Source: Agapanthus africanus (taxonomy: Eukaryota; Streptophyta; Magnoliopsida; Asparagales; Amaryllidaceae). Taken from it: DNA of 64,000 nt. Under the pieces are notes generated by a model. That model was not told where the DNA came from. It searched no databases and saw only the letters and a program-made list of their open reading frames with translations. The DNA lies in the NCBI GenBank assembly GCA_030015575.1, contig JASDDO010000006.1:322386361-322450360 (forward strand), written 5' to 3'. Of this stretch, positions 16,355 to 28,650 are shown one piece after another; the first letter of the stretch is position 1, and every line of letters begins with the position of its first letter. The position numbers were made by a program, and so were the translations under genes.

Positions 16355-19335
16355 TGTAACACCCGAGCCCAACACTACTATTTCTGTTACTGGTTGATTG
16401 TTCGACATTGCTCATTTCATTTATCTTGCTTGTTTGGGTCTCACTGTAAAATTTTAACTGGCTAAGTCATTTTTGCATATAACAAATTTTAGCACCTAAA
16501 ATGGAATTAAAAATATCTATATTGGCTTACTCGTCACCCCTAGCCGCGTGGTAGCGTCCGTGCGTCAAGTTCTCATCCCGTTCGGTGAAACGGGCGAGTT
16601 TGGACGACTACGCGCGCGTACAGGTGTCCGACTTGGGGGCATGCTTTTTAATCATAAAACATTTCATTTTAAAATTTGGAACCTGCTTAAAAACCTATTA
16701 TTTAAATTTCAAATTTGTTGGGCGCAACCCGGGCGCGATCTGGAAATGTTTCATTTAGCGCCAAAATCCCAATTTAATAAAATAATCAAAACTATAATAT
16801 ATATATACAATCCTAATGTTAAACTAAATCTATTAAATATTTAAAAATCAAATCTGGTAAGCGAAAGGAAATCTCAGCCAATCACGGGGTTCTTAACCCC
16901 CGTGGGCCCCCGTCTATCTCTCTCTCTCTCTCTCTAATCTCTATCTATCTCTCTCTCTCTCTCTACTTTTTCTCTGTCTCTCTCTCTCTCTAACCCTCTC
17001 TCTCTCTCTATCCCCTTTATATACGTATCCTCGTCTCCTTCCTTATTTCCGAGAACCCACGCGAGGAAACCCACCGCTAACCCTAACCCAAGCTTTCCCG
17101 TAGCCTCGACAGCGCCGGAACTCGTCGCCGTCGCAGCCCTACCGTCGACCATCCCTCGCCTTCCTCGACCATCCCTCGCCTTCTTTCCTTAGAGAACCCA
17201 ACCACCTACAGCCCCCGACTTCACCTGCACCTTTCACCGCCGGCGACCCCACTTCCTCGTCGGCCTCCACTCGTCCTCCTCATCACCTGCGCACCAGCCC
17301 CCGACCTTCTCCTCCACTTTCCGTCGTCACCACCTCACCTACAGTTCCGCAACCCATCACCTTCGGGCACGTTTCCAGCAACCCCTCACCGCCGGCCACT
17401 CCTCTAGCCTCAACCCCGATCTCCATCATCCTTTCTCCAGCCATCAACCGCACTCATCTCCTTCGCCGGCGCCCCACCTTCGCGCCAAACACCAGCGCAC
17501 ACCCTCGACACCTTGCTGCTGCCGCACCCTGGCCTCGAACTCCGGCCACCTGCATACATCCCCGAGACTAAGCCCAAGCTTTCCTCTCTTAATCCATCAC
17601 CAATCATCACCTTCCTTTTCTTTTGCTACTCTCAAAAATCGAAACAACAAAAGCTTTGATTCTAGACCTAGAGAGATGAAAGTTCGAATCTTTTAGAGAG
17701 AGAATAAGTTTAGAGCAAGAAGAGATGTATGCTGATCTGGGCAACCCGGTGGATGTTCCCTACTTGCGTGGTTAACTTCTTGCTGTACCTGGACCGTTCC
17801 GTGTGCGCGTGTGGATGTTGCAACGATTGCCGACACTGGACGCTGCGTGCACATCCTGTAACGTGATCCGATCGAGGCAAGTACACTTGCTACATGCTAT
17901 ACTATACAATTAAATATGTTTTGACTCATTAAACTTGCAAACTTAACTAGGTATAGATATTTTATCATTTGGACGCAATATGACTTATATCATGATACAG
18001 TTAACCTAAAATTACATTTTTGCCACTTTAACCCTAATAACGAAGTTACCCGTTAATCACACTTTTACCGTCTAAAGGACGATAGCCGTACACATGTAGC
18101 TCTATTACATCCTGATATTGATATAATGGTATTGCACCACCATGTGATCTATTGCACCGCAAGGGGTGCTCAAACCTGTTAATATAATAATACGACTGCA
18201 CTATGTTAATGCACCATTGTGATTAAATAAATTGCTTATTGTTGTTTAATTCATTGCTTATTTCCTGCTGTCATTCCTTGTTCGATTATATACCTGTTGT
18301 GAGCACACCCTCGATTCTGTTACATCTTGACATGATCTTGCTACACATGAAATATATATATATATCGATGCACCGGACATGGTACCCTTTACTACTGACT
18401 TGACCTGATGTACCATGACCTGACCTGTTACTTGATCTCATGCCTAATGCCAACAAACCTGACATGGAGTCCTCATGGACCATTCCTGTTGTCTATCCAG
18501 ACAAACCTGACCTGTTACCTGATCCTGTGTTGGCATTAGTCCTTGACTACTGAATACCTGACCTGACACATATAACCTGGGGGTATGGGGAAATCAAAAG
18601 GGTAATCTAAAGTGTAACTTAAAAGGGTATTACTTGATCCGTGGTCCCGGGGGGTAACGGGACAGAGCCATTCGTGACTCTTACATTTCCTGATCCGTGG
18701 TCCCGGGGGGCAACGGGACAGAACCATTATTGGTTCCCATCTTCCTGATCCGTGGTCCCGGGGGGTAACGGGACATATCCTTTGAGTTACATAGAGGATT
18801 ACTCGAATTGATTTCAAAGACTTTAGAATAGAAAACCCGATAGAACAGTTTAGTTACCCACCGCACACTACCCTGCACTGCTTGTTTCATACTATTGCTT
18901 TATTCATGTTTATTTATGCATTGCCTATTACACTGTTCATATTATATTATTGGTTGATATGACGCGCTGACGTCTGGGTTTTGCATGGCCCAGATTCTTT
19001 ACCACTGTCGCTGACCGAGCAGGAGTACTTCTGCCAGCAGGCTGATTTGTGAGTTCTGTAGTGATTAGTTTTATTTCCTGCATTCTTATTTCCAGATGTG
19101 AGCCCGCATTATGGGACATACTTTTCTATTATTGTATTGGATCATTTGCTTCCACACTTATTTATCATTGACTCTTGTTATTTTGGATTTGGACATGTGT
19201 TAGATAGTTTTTATCTTGTTCTTGATATCTCTACAGCCGTAATGTGACTGTGGATGGATACATCCTACCCACAGGTAACATGGTTGGCTATGTCACGTGC
19301 CCAATCTTGCGTACTCTGGGAAGCGGGGCGTGACA
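16355..19335 (+). repeat. 5' LTR of element B
   Basis: The LTR starts TGTAACACCCGAGCCC and ends GGCGTGACA, typical of Tekay/Del. It contains a CT microsatellite (about 16911-17000), a TTTATATACG TATA-like stretch near 17017, a C-rich leader, and three copies of a 55-56 bp unit with ATCCGTGGTCCCGGGGGG (18636, 18692, 18747). Frames inside it have no coding character. Confidence 0.93.
18634..18775. repeat. Three-copy 55-bp tandem repeat in the B LTR
   Basis: GATCCGTGGTCCCGGGGGG followed by TAACGGGACA or CAACGGGACA recurs at 18636, 18692 and 18747. The right LTR has the same three copies (25616-25755). Confidence 0.8.
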
Positions 19336-19344
19336 TGGTTCTTT

Positions 19345-19357
19345 TGGTATCAGAGCC
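19345..19357 (+). promoter_or_regulatory. Primer binding site of B (initiator methionine tRNA)
   Basis: TGGTATCAGAGCC, nine bases after the LTR end, is the standard complement to the 3' end of plant initiator tRNA-Met used by chromoviruses and many Copia elements. Confidence 0.9.
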
Positions 19358-19706
19358 ATAGGTTAATTGGGCTGATTCTTTTGTAGTTGGGTATTGTACC
19401 CGATGCACGAATCAGAATACCCGTGCTTAGGAAAACATGTCCTACCACCTTGACCGTTTTACCATTCTTGAATCACATTCTTCCGGATTATATCGACGTG
19501 CAAACTTACTTTGCATGTCAACTCGAAAACCTGATTTCTTGTTATCTCTAGGACTTAGGCGACTTGGGTGGAGTTAAGTAATTGTGGCTATGATACCGCG
19601 GCATAGTTACAATGCGGTACTCTATTTAAGTATCTTGGAGTTCTAGCCTTGATCCATATTCAGAATCTATCATCATGCTAATGTTGGGTGTTTTGAGTTC
19701 AGGATT

Positions 19707-20281
19707 ATGGCAGGTAAGAATTTGAAGACGTACCAGAGGCGTGTGGACGAAACCGCCATGCTTGGAGTGATAAGAGGAATGCTGGAAAATCAGAAGAGGC
19801 ATACTGAGCTGATCCAGCAGCAAGCGGACTCGTTTCGGGAAGGTTTGCATATTGTTCGGCAGTCTGTAAATAACGCTGGAGCTAAACCAGTTGACCGAGT
19901 AGGGACCGTAGCAGATTTCAGGTGGTTGGGTCCGTCTACATTTAATGGTTTAAAGGAGCCATTGCCAGTGGAGCAGTGGCTAGTTGACACAGAGAACTTG
20001 CTTTTTGCGGCACAGATTCCAAATGACAAAAAGTTGTTGTGGTACGCATTCAGCTAGTGGACTACGCCCGAGAATGGTGGCTTGTTGAGGAGACCCGCTT
20101 GCCCAAGCCGATCAAGTGGGCGGATTTTTTCTAAGAGTTTCCTGGAGAAGTTCTTCCCGCGGACTGCACGGGAGGAAATGGAAGAGAAGTTCATCGGACT
20201 AAAGCAGAAGGGAGCACCCGTAGATGTGCATGTAGTAGAATGGACGAGACTCAGTGGTTTCGCTGGACCTTTCGCGGTCAA
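19707..20281 (+). pseudogene. gag: Element B gag remnant
   Basis: It starts MAGKNLKTYQRRVDETAM and contains the Tekay gag core (FRWLGPSTFNGLKEPLPVEQW, later FLEKFFPRTAREEMEEKF). This is the particle protein of element B. Fossil copy with breaks; compared with whole Tekay elements the whole interior is short. Confidence 0.75.
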
Positions 20282-20368
20282 CGATGCAGACAGCAGTTGC
20301 GGTGAGGAAGCAGTTCTATCGGGCCAGTCGAGTTTAGGGCTAGGCCGACAAACGGTGTTCTTGCAGCT

Positions 20369-23276
20369 ATGGAGGTTGATGGTTGTAAAGAACCGGTGGT
20401 GGTTCGCGATTTCATGGACGTAGTTGAAGATATATCGGGCTTACCGCCGAAGCGAGACGTGGAGTTCGCGATTGACCTTATTCCTGGTGCAGCGCCAGTA
20501 TCTAAAGCTTATTATCCCATGGCACCAGTGGAATTGGAAGAAGTTAAGAAACAAGTTGGTGAATTGCTTTAGAAGGGTTGGATTCGAAGCAGCAACTCGC
20601 CTTGGGAAGCTCCAGTTCTTCTAGTAAAGAAGAAGGATGGCACGAGAAGGATGTGCATCGATTATCGAGAATTAAACCGGGTAACTATTAAGAACAAGTA
20701 CCCGATCCCTCGCATTGGAGAACTTTTGAGCAGCTTAGTGGCGCGAGGGTATTCTCGAAACTGGATTTGCGATCCGGATATCATCGGGTCCGAGTGAAAG
20801 CAGAAAATAATTGCAAGACGGCGTTTCGAACTCGGTATGGGCATTTCGAATATCTAGTGATGCCCTTCGGAGTAACGAATGCGCCGGCAATATTCATGGA
20901 TTTGATGAACCGAATCTTTTCACCATTCTTGGACCAGTTTATTGTGGTATTCATTGACGATATTCTAGTTTACTTGAAGAGTTCGAAGGAGCATGCTGAG
21001 CATTTGAAGATCGCACTGCAGACATTGAGACAGGAGAAATTGTATGCGAAGATGAGTAAGTGCGAATTTTGGCTGGAAGAAGTGAAGTTTCTGGGGCATG
21101 TTGTGTCGGGCGATGGAATCACCGTCGATCCCGAAAAGATTGCAGCAGTTTGAGATTGGCCTATTCCAAGAAATGTGGCTGAGATAAGAAGTTTCCTTGG
21201 TTTGGCCGGATACTACAGGAGATTTGTGGAGAACTTCGCTCGTTTAGCAGAAACGTTGACCGAGCTTACGCGCAAGGAAGTACCTTTTGTTTGGACGGAT
21301 AAATGTGCATTGGCTTTCGAGACATTGAAGCAGAAGTTGATAACCGCCCCTATCCTGACCGTACCAGACAATTCCGGAGGACTGGTGATTCACAGCGACG
21401 CATCTGGAAAGGGATTGGGATGGGTTTTGATGCAGAATGGGAAGGTTGTAGCGTATGCATCGAGACAATTAAAGACCCATGAGAAGAATTATCCGACTCA
21501 TGACTTGGAGCTTGCGGCTGTGATCATCGCCTTGAAGATTTGGAGACACTACCTTTTGGGTAAGAGAGTCGAAGTTTTTACAGATCATAAGAGCTTGAAG
21601 TATGTGTTCGCACAGAAGGAGATTAACATGAGGCAGCACAGATGGTTGGAGCTGATGGCTGACTACGTTCTTGATCTTAAGTACCATCCGGGAAAGGTTA
21701 ACGTCGTGCCGGATGCGCTTAGTCGGTTACCAGCGATTCAGGTATTGACTACGCAGAGGGAGATCATTACGGATTTTCGAAGATTTGACTTGGAGGTTGT
21801 GCTACCACATTCTACGGGACAATTGATGCAGTTGCAAGTACAGTCATCCTTGGTTGAGAATATTAAAGCGGCACAATCGCAGGATCCTAGACTGCAAAGG
21901 TTTCGAGAGCAGGTTGAAGCTGGACTACGAACAGATTTACTGGTCCACGAAGATGGTTCGTTGAGGTATGGTAGCCGTGTGTGTGTGCCAAAGGGGGATG
22001 TGCGTGAAGAGCTTATGAAGGAGGCACACAGTTCAGCTTACTCTGTACATCCAGGAGGTACAAAGATGTACCGAGATATTCGACAGCATTTCTGGTGGGA
22101 AGGTATGAAACGGGAGATTGCTCGCTTCGTGGCTAAGTGCTTGGTATGTCAGCAAGTCAAGGCTGAACACCAAAGGGTTGCTGGTTGTTGCAACCACTTC
22201 CGATTCCTCAGTGGAAGTGGGAACATATAACCATGAATTTCGTGACGGCTTTACCGCGGAGTCCAAAGGGCAACAATGCAGTATGGGTGATTGTCAATCG
22301 GTTGACCAAGGCAGCTCACTTTATTCCTTTTCGGGTTGGTCAATCAGCAGAGGCTTTGGCAGAGCGATACATGCAGGAGATTGTAAGATTGCATGGAGTA
22401 TTGGTGAGCATCGTGTCCGATCGGGACACTCGGTTCTTATCACACTTCTGGAGGAGTTTACAGAAAAGTTTGGGGACTCGATTGAAGTTTAGCACAGCTT
22501 ATCATCCTCAAACTGATGGTCAGTCGGAGAGAACGATCCAAACTCTTGAAGACATGTTGAGAGCGTGCATGTTGGACTTCAAGGGTTCATGGGAGGATCA
22601 TTTACACTTGGTGGAGTTTTCTTACAACAATAGTTTCCAAGCAACTATCCAGATGGCTCCGTTTGAAGCTTTGTATGGTCGCAAGTGTCGTTCACCGGTT
22701 TGTTGGGATGATGTTGGTGAACGAAGATTACTGGGACCAGATTTGGTGGTACAGACAGTCGAGAAGGTGAATATAATCAGGAAGCATATGAAGGCAGCCC
22801 AAGACAGACAGGAAAGTTGGGCTGACACGTCAAGGAGACCTCTAGAGTTCGTCGTGGGTGATTTGGTATTCTTGAAGATATCACCGACTAGAGGAGTGAT
22901 TCGTTTTGGGAGTCAGGGAAAGCTTAGTCCTCGATTCGTTGGACCCTTCGAGATATTGGAGCGTGTTGGAGAGGTAGCGTACCGTTTGGCGTTACCACAG
23001 TCCTTGGCAGGTGTGCACGATGTGTTTCATGTATCTCAACTACGAAGGTATGTTCGAGATGAAACACACGTCTTGGATCATTCGGAGTTAACTGTACGGG
23101 AGGACCTAACTTTTGAGGAGCGACCGGTTGAAATCATGGATCGTAGGGAAAAGGTTCTTAAGAACAAGGTTATCCCCCTTGTGCTAGTTTCTTGGGGTAA
23201 TCGATCGCATGGAGAATCCACTTGGGAGCGAGAAGACGAGATCCGGCAGAAGTTTCCTCACCTTTTCCTGTAGTTT
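20369..23276 (+). pseudogene. pol: Element B pol remnant: RT, RNase H, integrase, chromodomain
   Basis: Reverse transcriptase parts include [39 protein letters not shown] and FIDDILVY (about 20970). RNase H reads VIHSDASGKGLGWVLMQ and FTDHKSLKYVF. Integrase has HPGGTKMYRDIRQHFWWEGM with the CLVC finger, then VSDRDTRFLSHFW and HPQTDGQSERTIQ. The end carries VHDVFHVSQLRRYV and a chromodomain (FEERPVEIMDRREKVLKNK, then STWEREDEIRQKFPHLF), which marks the chromovirus branch and is thought to guide insertion to heterochromatin. Fossil with several breaks. Confidence 0.88.
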
Positions 23277-23329
23277 GCTATCTTGTATTCTTGGAATTTC
23301 GAGGACGAAATTCTTTTTGTAGTTCGGTA

Positions 23330-26315
23330 TGATATAACACCCCAGCCCAATACTACTATTTCTGTTACTGGTTGAGTGTTCGACATTGCTCATTTCATTT
23401 ATCTTGCTTGTTTGGGTCTCACTGTAAAATTTTAACTGGCTAAGTCATTTTTGCATATAACAAATTTTAGCACCTAAAATGGAATTAAAAATATCTATAT
23501 TGGCCTACCCGTCACCCCTAGCCGCGTGGTAGCGTCCGTGCGTCAAGTTCTCATCCCGTTCGGTAAAACGGGCGAGTTTGGACGACTACGTGCGCGTACA
23601 GGTGTCCGACTTGGGGGCATGCTTTTTAATCATAAAACATTTCATTTTAAAATTTGGAACCCGCTTAAAAACCTATTATTTAAATTTCAAATTTGTTGGG
23701 CGCAACCCGGGCGCGATCTGGAAATGTTTCATTTAGCGCCAAAATCCCAATTTAATAAAATAATCAAAACTATAATATATATATACAATCCTAATGTTAA
23801 ACTAAATCTATTAAATATTTAAAAATCAAATCTGGTAAGCGAAAGGAAATCTCAGCCAATCCGGGGTTCTTAACCCCCGTGGGCCCCCGTCTCTCTCTCT
23901 CTCTCTCTCTCTCTCTAATCTCTATCTATCTCTCTCTCTCTCTACTTTTTCTCTGTCTCTCTCTCTCTCTAACCCTCTCTCTCTCTCTATCCCCTTTATA
24001 TACGTATCCTCGTCTCCTTCCTTATTTCCGAGAACCCACGCGAGGAAACCCACCGCTAACCCTAACCCAAGCTTTCCCGTAGCCTCGACAGCGCCGGAAC
24101 TCGTCGCCGTCGCAGCCCTACCGTCGACCATCCCTCGCCTTCCTCGACCATCCCTCGCCTTCTTTCCTTAGAGAACCCAACCACCTACAGCCCCCGACTT
24201 CACCTGCACCTTTCACCGCCGGCGACCCCACTTCCTCGTCGGCCTCCACTCGTCCTCCTCATCACCTGCGCACCAGCCCCCGACCTTCTCCTCCACTTTC
24301 CGTCATCACCACCCCACCTATAGTTCCCGCAACCCATCACCTTCGGGCACGTTTCCAGCAACCCCTCACCGCCGGCCACTCCTCTAGCCTCAACCCCGAT
24401 CTCCATCATCCTTTCTCCAGCCATCAACCGCACTCATCTCCTTCGCCGGCGCCCCACCTTCGCGCCAAACACCAGCGCACACCCTCGACACCTTGCTGCT
24501 GCCGCACCCTGGCCTCGAACTCCGGCCACCTGCATACATCCCCGAGACTAAGCCCAAGCTTTCCTCTCTTAATCCATCACCAATCATCACCTTCCTTTTC
24601 TTTTGCTACTCTCAAAAATCGAAACAACAAAAGCTTTGATTCTAGACCTAGAGAGATGAAAGTTCGAATCTTTTAGAGAGAGAATAAGTTTAGAGCAAGA
24701 AGAGATGTATGCTGATCTGGGCAACCCGGTGGATGTTCCCTACTTGCGTGGTTAACTTCTTGCTGTACCTGGACCGTTCCGTGTGCGCGTGTGGATGTTG
24801 CAACGATTGCCGACACTGGACGCTGCGTGCACATCCTGTAACGTGATCCGATCGAGGCAAGTACACTTGCTACATGCTATACTATACAATTAAATATGTT
24901 TTGACTCATTAAACTTGCAAACTTAACTAGGTATAGCTATTTTATCATTTGGACGCAATATGACTTATATCATGATACAGTTAACCTAAAATTACATTTT
25001 TGCCACTTTAACCCTAATAACGAAGTTACCCGTTAATCACACTTTTACCGTCTAAAGGACGATAGCCGTACACATGTAGCTCTATTACATCCTGATATTG
25101 ATATAATGGTATTGCACCACCATGTGATCTATTGCACCGCAAGGGGTGCTCAAACCTGTTAATATGATAATACGACTGCACTATGTTAATGCACCATTGT
25201 GATTAAATAAATTGCTTATTGTTGTTTAATTCATTGCTTATTTCCTGCTGTCATTCCTTGTTCGATTATATACCTGTTGTGAGCACACCCTCGATTCTGT
25301 TACATCTTGACATGACCTTGCTACACATGAAATATATATATATATCGATGCACCGGACATGGTACCCTTTACTACTGACTTGATCTGATGTACCATGACC
25401 TGACCTGTTACTTGATCTCATGCCTAATGCCAACAAACCTGACATGGAGTCCTCATGGACCATTCCTGTTGTCTATCCAGACAAACCTGACCTGTTACCT
25501 GATCCTGTGTTGGCATTAGTCCTTGACTACTGAATACCTGACCTGACACATATAACCTGGGGGTATGGGGAAATCAAAAGGGTAATCTAAAGTGTAACTT
25601 AAAAGGGTATTACTTGATCCGTGGTCCCGGGGGGTAACGGGACAGAGCCATTCGTGACTCTTACATTTCCTGATCCGTGGTCCCGGGGGGCAACGGGACA
25701 GAACCATTATTGGTTCCCATCTTCCTGATCCGTGGTCCCGGGGGGTAACGGGACATATCCTTTGAGTTACATAGAGGATTACTCGAATTGATTTCAAAGA
25801 CTTTAGAATAGAAAACCCGATAGAACAGTTTAGTTACCCACCGCACACTACCCTGCACTGCTTGTTTCATACTATTGCTTTATTCATGTTTATTTATGCA
25901 TTGTCTATTACACTGTTCATATTATATTATTGGTTGATATGACGCGCTGACGTCTGGGCTTTGCATGGCCCAGATTCTTTACCACTGTCGCTGACCGAGC
26001 AGGAGTACTTCTGCCAGCAGGCTGATTTGTGAGTTCTGTAGTGATTAGTTTTATTTCCTGCATTCTTATTTCCAGATGTGAGCCCGCATTATGGGACATA
26101 CTTTTCTATTATTGTATTGGATCATTTGCTTCCGCACTTATTTATCATTGACTCTTGTTATTTTGGATTTGGACATGTGTTAGATAGTTTTTATCTTGTT
26201 CTTGATATCTCTACAGCCGTAATGTGACTGTGGATGGATACTTCCTACCCACAGGTAGTATGGTTGGCTATGTCACGTGCCCAATCTTGCATACTCTGGG
26301 AAGCGGGGCGTGACA
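23330..26315 (+). repeat. 3' LTR of element B
   Basis: Starts TGATATAACACCCC and ends GGCGTGACA. It is nearly identical to 16355-19335, including the CT microsatellite (23889-23990) and the three-copy repeat. The usual Tekay pre-LTR motif GAATTTCGAGGACGAAATTC stands about 15-35 bases upstream (23295-23314). The target duplication GATCT follows directly. Confidence 0.93.
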
Positions 26316-26320
26316 GATCT
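26316..26320. repeat. Target site duplication of B, right copy (GATCT)
   Basis: GATCT abuts the LTR end TGACA and matches 16350-16354. Confidence 0.92.
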
Positions 26321-27374
26321 TCTCTGGCTTCCTCCTTTTATGAGCCATGGAGGTTGAAGGGGCCATTGAGGTGGGCGTCCAGACAGCCTTTCGGGGTTTA
26401 GCCTGGTGACCAGCTTCCGGTTGGATTTTCAGCTTCTTGTGCTGGCGGGAGAATTTTGGATCGATGATCGAATCTCGGGCCTGCCGCCAAACCGTATAGA
26501 TTTTGGAAGACAGCCGTTGAGGGGATCGGGGCTGTTCTGATTTTATTTCCACAACCTTTTTTAATGGGGAAGGGGACCTCTTTAGCACTGCAGTAGGAGA
26601 ATTCCTTCGCACCTTATTTAGCATCTCGAAACTGTTCCCAGTTGGAACAGCAGCATTAACTTCTGCCATCGGGGCTGATGGAGTTAACCCAGAGGGGGAG
26701 TTGCCCCCAGCCTTCCTTACTCGGCGCCAATGGCGACGTCGAGCATGTCGAGCGGACGGCGTTGGTTCAGCGGTAAGAATGGTTTCGTCTTGCCCCCTGT
26801 GTAGGTGGGGGGTCGTTGCTGGTGTTAGTCTGTCAAAGATCGACGTCCTTTGGGTAGCAGGAGCGGGAGCTGAAGCCGTCAATCTTGTAAAGATCGACTT
26901 TTTGGCCGGAGAAGCCGCCTTGGCGATTTCGGGAGCAGGAGCGGCCACTTTCTTAGAAGCAGCCTTCTCTGGGATTGTAGGCCCCATGATGGGTCCACCG
27001 GATTTCTGGCCCAATCTAGAGAAGACCGAGGCGCTGATGTTGGGCGACCCGTTGAGAGGAGCCGCAGCAGGGGTAAGGCGATCAAAGACCGATTTCTTGA
27101 GAGCTTTCTTTGTCAACACCGGTGCCGTGAAGCTTGTTGGTGGGAGTATAGTCCTGAAGAACAATCCGGTAGTGGCCTGAGTCACCTGGTCCACCGGCAT
27201 TGTGAATAACGAAGCAGCTTGGGGTCCGTAGGCTATACCTCCTTGCGAGGCAAAGCGTTGGTCGCAATTGCAGTCTGAGCAGTTGGAGAATTTCACGGAA
27301 GTAGAAGCCATCGATCCTTTGCTTTCTGCAATAAGCGAGACGCCAATTCTTAGTATCTTGAAACCCAAGGGCAA
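26321..27374 (-). CDS. gag: Element A gag, N-terminal region
   Basis: Open from 27374, with a second possible start MASTSVKFSNCSDCN at 27311. A GGIAYGPQAASLF segment is shared with the gag of D and E. It then has a low-complexity region rich in Ala, Pro, Ser and Lys carrying four copies of a short motif: KKSVFDRLTP, ASVFSRLGQ, KKSIFTRLTA and TSIFDRLTP. A basic stretch (RHARRRHWRRVRKAGG) may bind nucleic acid. The far edge is the insertion point of element B. It lies about 70 bases after the primer site, as expected for gag. Confidence 0.8.
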
Positions 27375-27440
27375 CCATTAGCGAACCGCGATTGGTTTGC
27401 GAATCACGACACACGAAATGTGGAGTGGAAAGAGGAAACG

Positions 27441-27458
27441 GTCCCACCGGGCGTGCCA
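27441..27458 (-). promoter_or_regulatory. Primer binding site of element A
   Basis: The minus strand reads TGGCACGCCCGGTGGGAC, five bases (GATTC) after the LTR end ACA. The same site stands after the LTRs of D (36239) and E (39983). Its complement has the form of a tRNA 3' end (CCCAC, a seven-base acceptor strand, one base, CCA), but I cannot name the tRNA with confidence. Confidence 0.85.
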
Positions 27459-28069
27459 GAATCTGTTCCCCTCCGAACGGCGGCCGAGACGCGGGGACGT
27501 CTATGCCTGAGGTTCGGGGCAGATGCTAATTGGTGCTATCCGTCCACCTCTCCGAAGATACCAAGTTGATTTATGGCACCATGTATCGAAGGTTTAAACG
27601 GATGTGTCCGATGTAGCAGACTTCTTCAGATTCCCCCTCGCTTGAGGGGTTTTTGATTGTGGGGACGGTCTTCCCTGCAGGCGCGAGCCCCTGCAGTTAA
27701 TTACGCTACCGCATCGCGGTAACAACTTTCTCCTTCTCCAGATGGTCACTTCGTGTCGTGGGTGTTTGTTTTGTTTTTGGTTGCCCGTGGATTGTTTACG
27801 GAGACCGAGTTATGTCGTCGCCCGTAGGGCGTGGACTAGTCCAAATCCGTATTATCTTAGATTTGGGTTTGGGGGTTTGGTTTGAGGATACGTTAGCCAT
27901 ATTTGAGGCCAAGATCAACTCAAACGTTTATTAAGGATACGTTAATCTAACCTGAGACTAAGATCAACTTAACGGGATCATTTAGATCCGACAAAAGAGC
28001 ATTTGGGCTCCATTGTTCCAGTTTAGGGACATAGTGGTCCATTTAATGTATGGCCGTCGGGACCCGTCA

Positions 28070-28114
28070 CCTCTCTGACGACGTTGAAGGATTACAACGA
28101 CAGATGTCAGAGGA
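28070..28114. repeat. LTR dyad (CCTCTCTGAC ... GTCAGAGG)
   Basis: Nested arms CTCTCTGAC/GTCAGAG and GTTG/CAAC lie around AAGGATTA. Further copies are at 28676-28722, 4802-4850, 50460-50503, about 50897-50940, and mirrored at about 35462-35507 and 39202-39248. Confidence 0.6.
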
Positions 28115-28269
28115 GTTCAGAGATGTACCCTTGACCCAGAGTTAATTGGGGGGATCTATAGTCCAGTTTGGGACTAAAGTCTGTTTGAAAGGTTTAAGGA
28201 TACGTTAGCCATATTTAAGGCTAAGATCAACTTAAACGGGATCGTTTAGATCCAAGAAAAGAGCGATTG

Positions 28270-28650
28270 GCTCTATTGTTCTAGTTTAAGGACATAGTGG
28301 TCCATCGCTAGTTTAAGGACATTGCGGTCCATGGGTAGTTTAAGGACATTGCGGTCTATTGGTAGTTTAAGGACATTGCGGTCCAGGTTAAGGACGTCGT
28401 AGTCCATGGGTTTAAGGACCCCACAGTCCATTGTTAGTTTTAAGACATCTCGGTCAAGGTTAAGGACGTCGTAGTCCATGGGTTTAAGGACCCCACAGTC
28501 TATTATTAGTTTTAAGACATCTCGGTCAAGGTTAAGGACGTCGTAGTCCATGGGTTTAAGGACCCCACAGTCCATTGTTAGTTTTAAGACATCTCGGTCA
28601 AGGTTAAGGACGTCATAGTCCATAGGTTTAAGGACCCCACGGTCCACATC
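28270..28650. repeat. GGAC-N6-GTCC array in the A 5' LTR
   Basis: About 12 tandem pieces keep GGAC and GTCC (a few as GGTCT or AGAC/GTC forms) while the six middle bases vary: ATAGTG, ATTGCG, GTCGTA, CCCACA, GTCATA, CCCACG. Spacing is mostly 22-30 bases with AGTTTAA or GGTTTAA between. Confidence 0.8.

Larger units (their letters stand above)
16355..26315 (+). mobile_element. Element B: Tekay/Del-type chromovirus nested in the gag of A
   Basis: LTRs of about 2.98 kb (16355-19335 and 23330-26315) flank a short 4 kb interior with gag, RT, RNase H, integrase and chromodomain parts on the plus strand. The five bases GATCT stand directly before the left LTR (16350-16354) and directly after the right LTR (26316-26320), a clean target duplication inside A's gag. 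LTRs run TG to CA. They differ at roughly 25-30 of 2980 positions by eye, so B is young and younger than A. The interior is broken, with several breaks. Confidence 0.95.

Noticed and set aside
16911-17152. Frames with repeated Arg/Glu through the CT-rich tract of the B LTR
   Set aside because: Microsatellite by-products, duplicated exactly in the second LTR.
26701-27180. 159-residue plus-strand frame over A's gag start
   Set aside because: Antisense shadow of the low-complexity gag region, where the minus strand has recognisable family motifs.
28273-28647. 124-residue frame with repeated NLDRDVLKL blocks
   Set aside because: By-product of the GGAC-N6-GTCC array in the LTR; the same kind of frame appears at 4598-4804 and 50716-51159 for the same reason.
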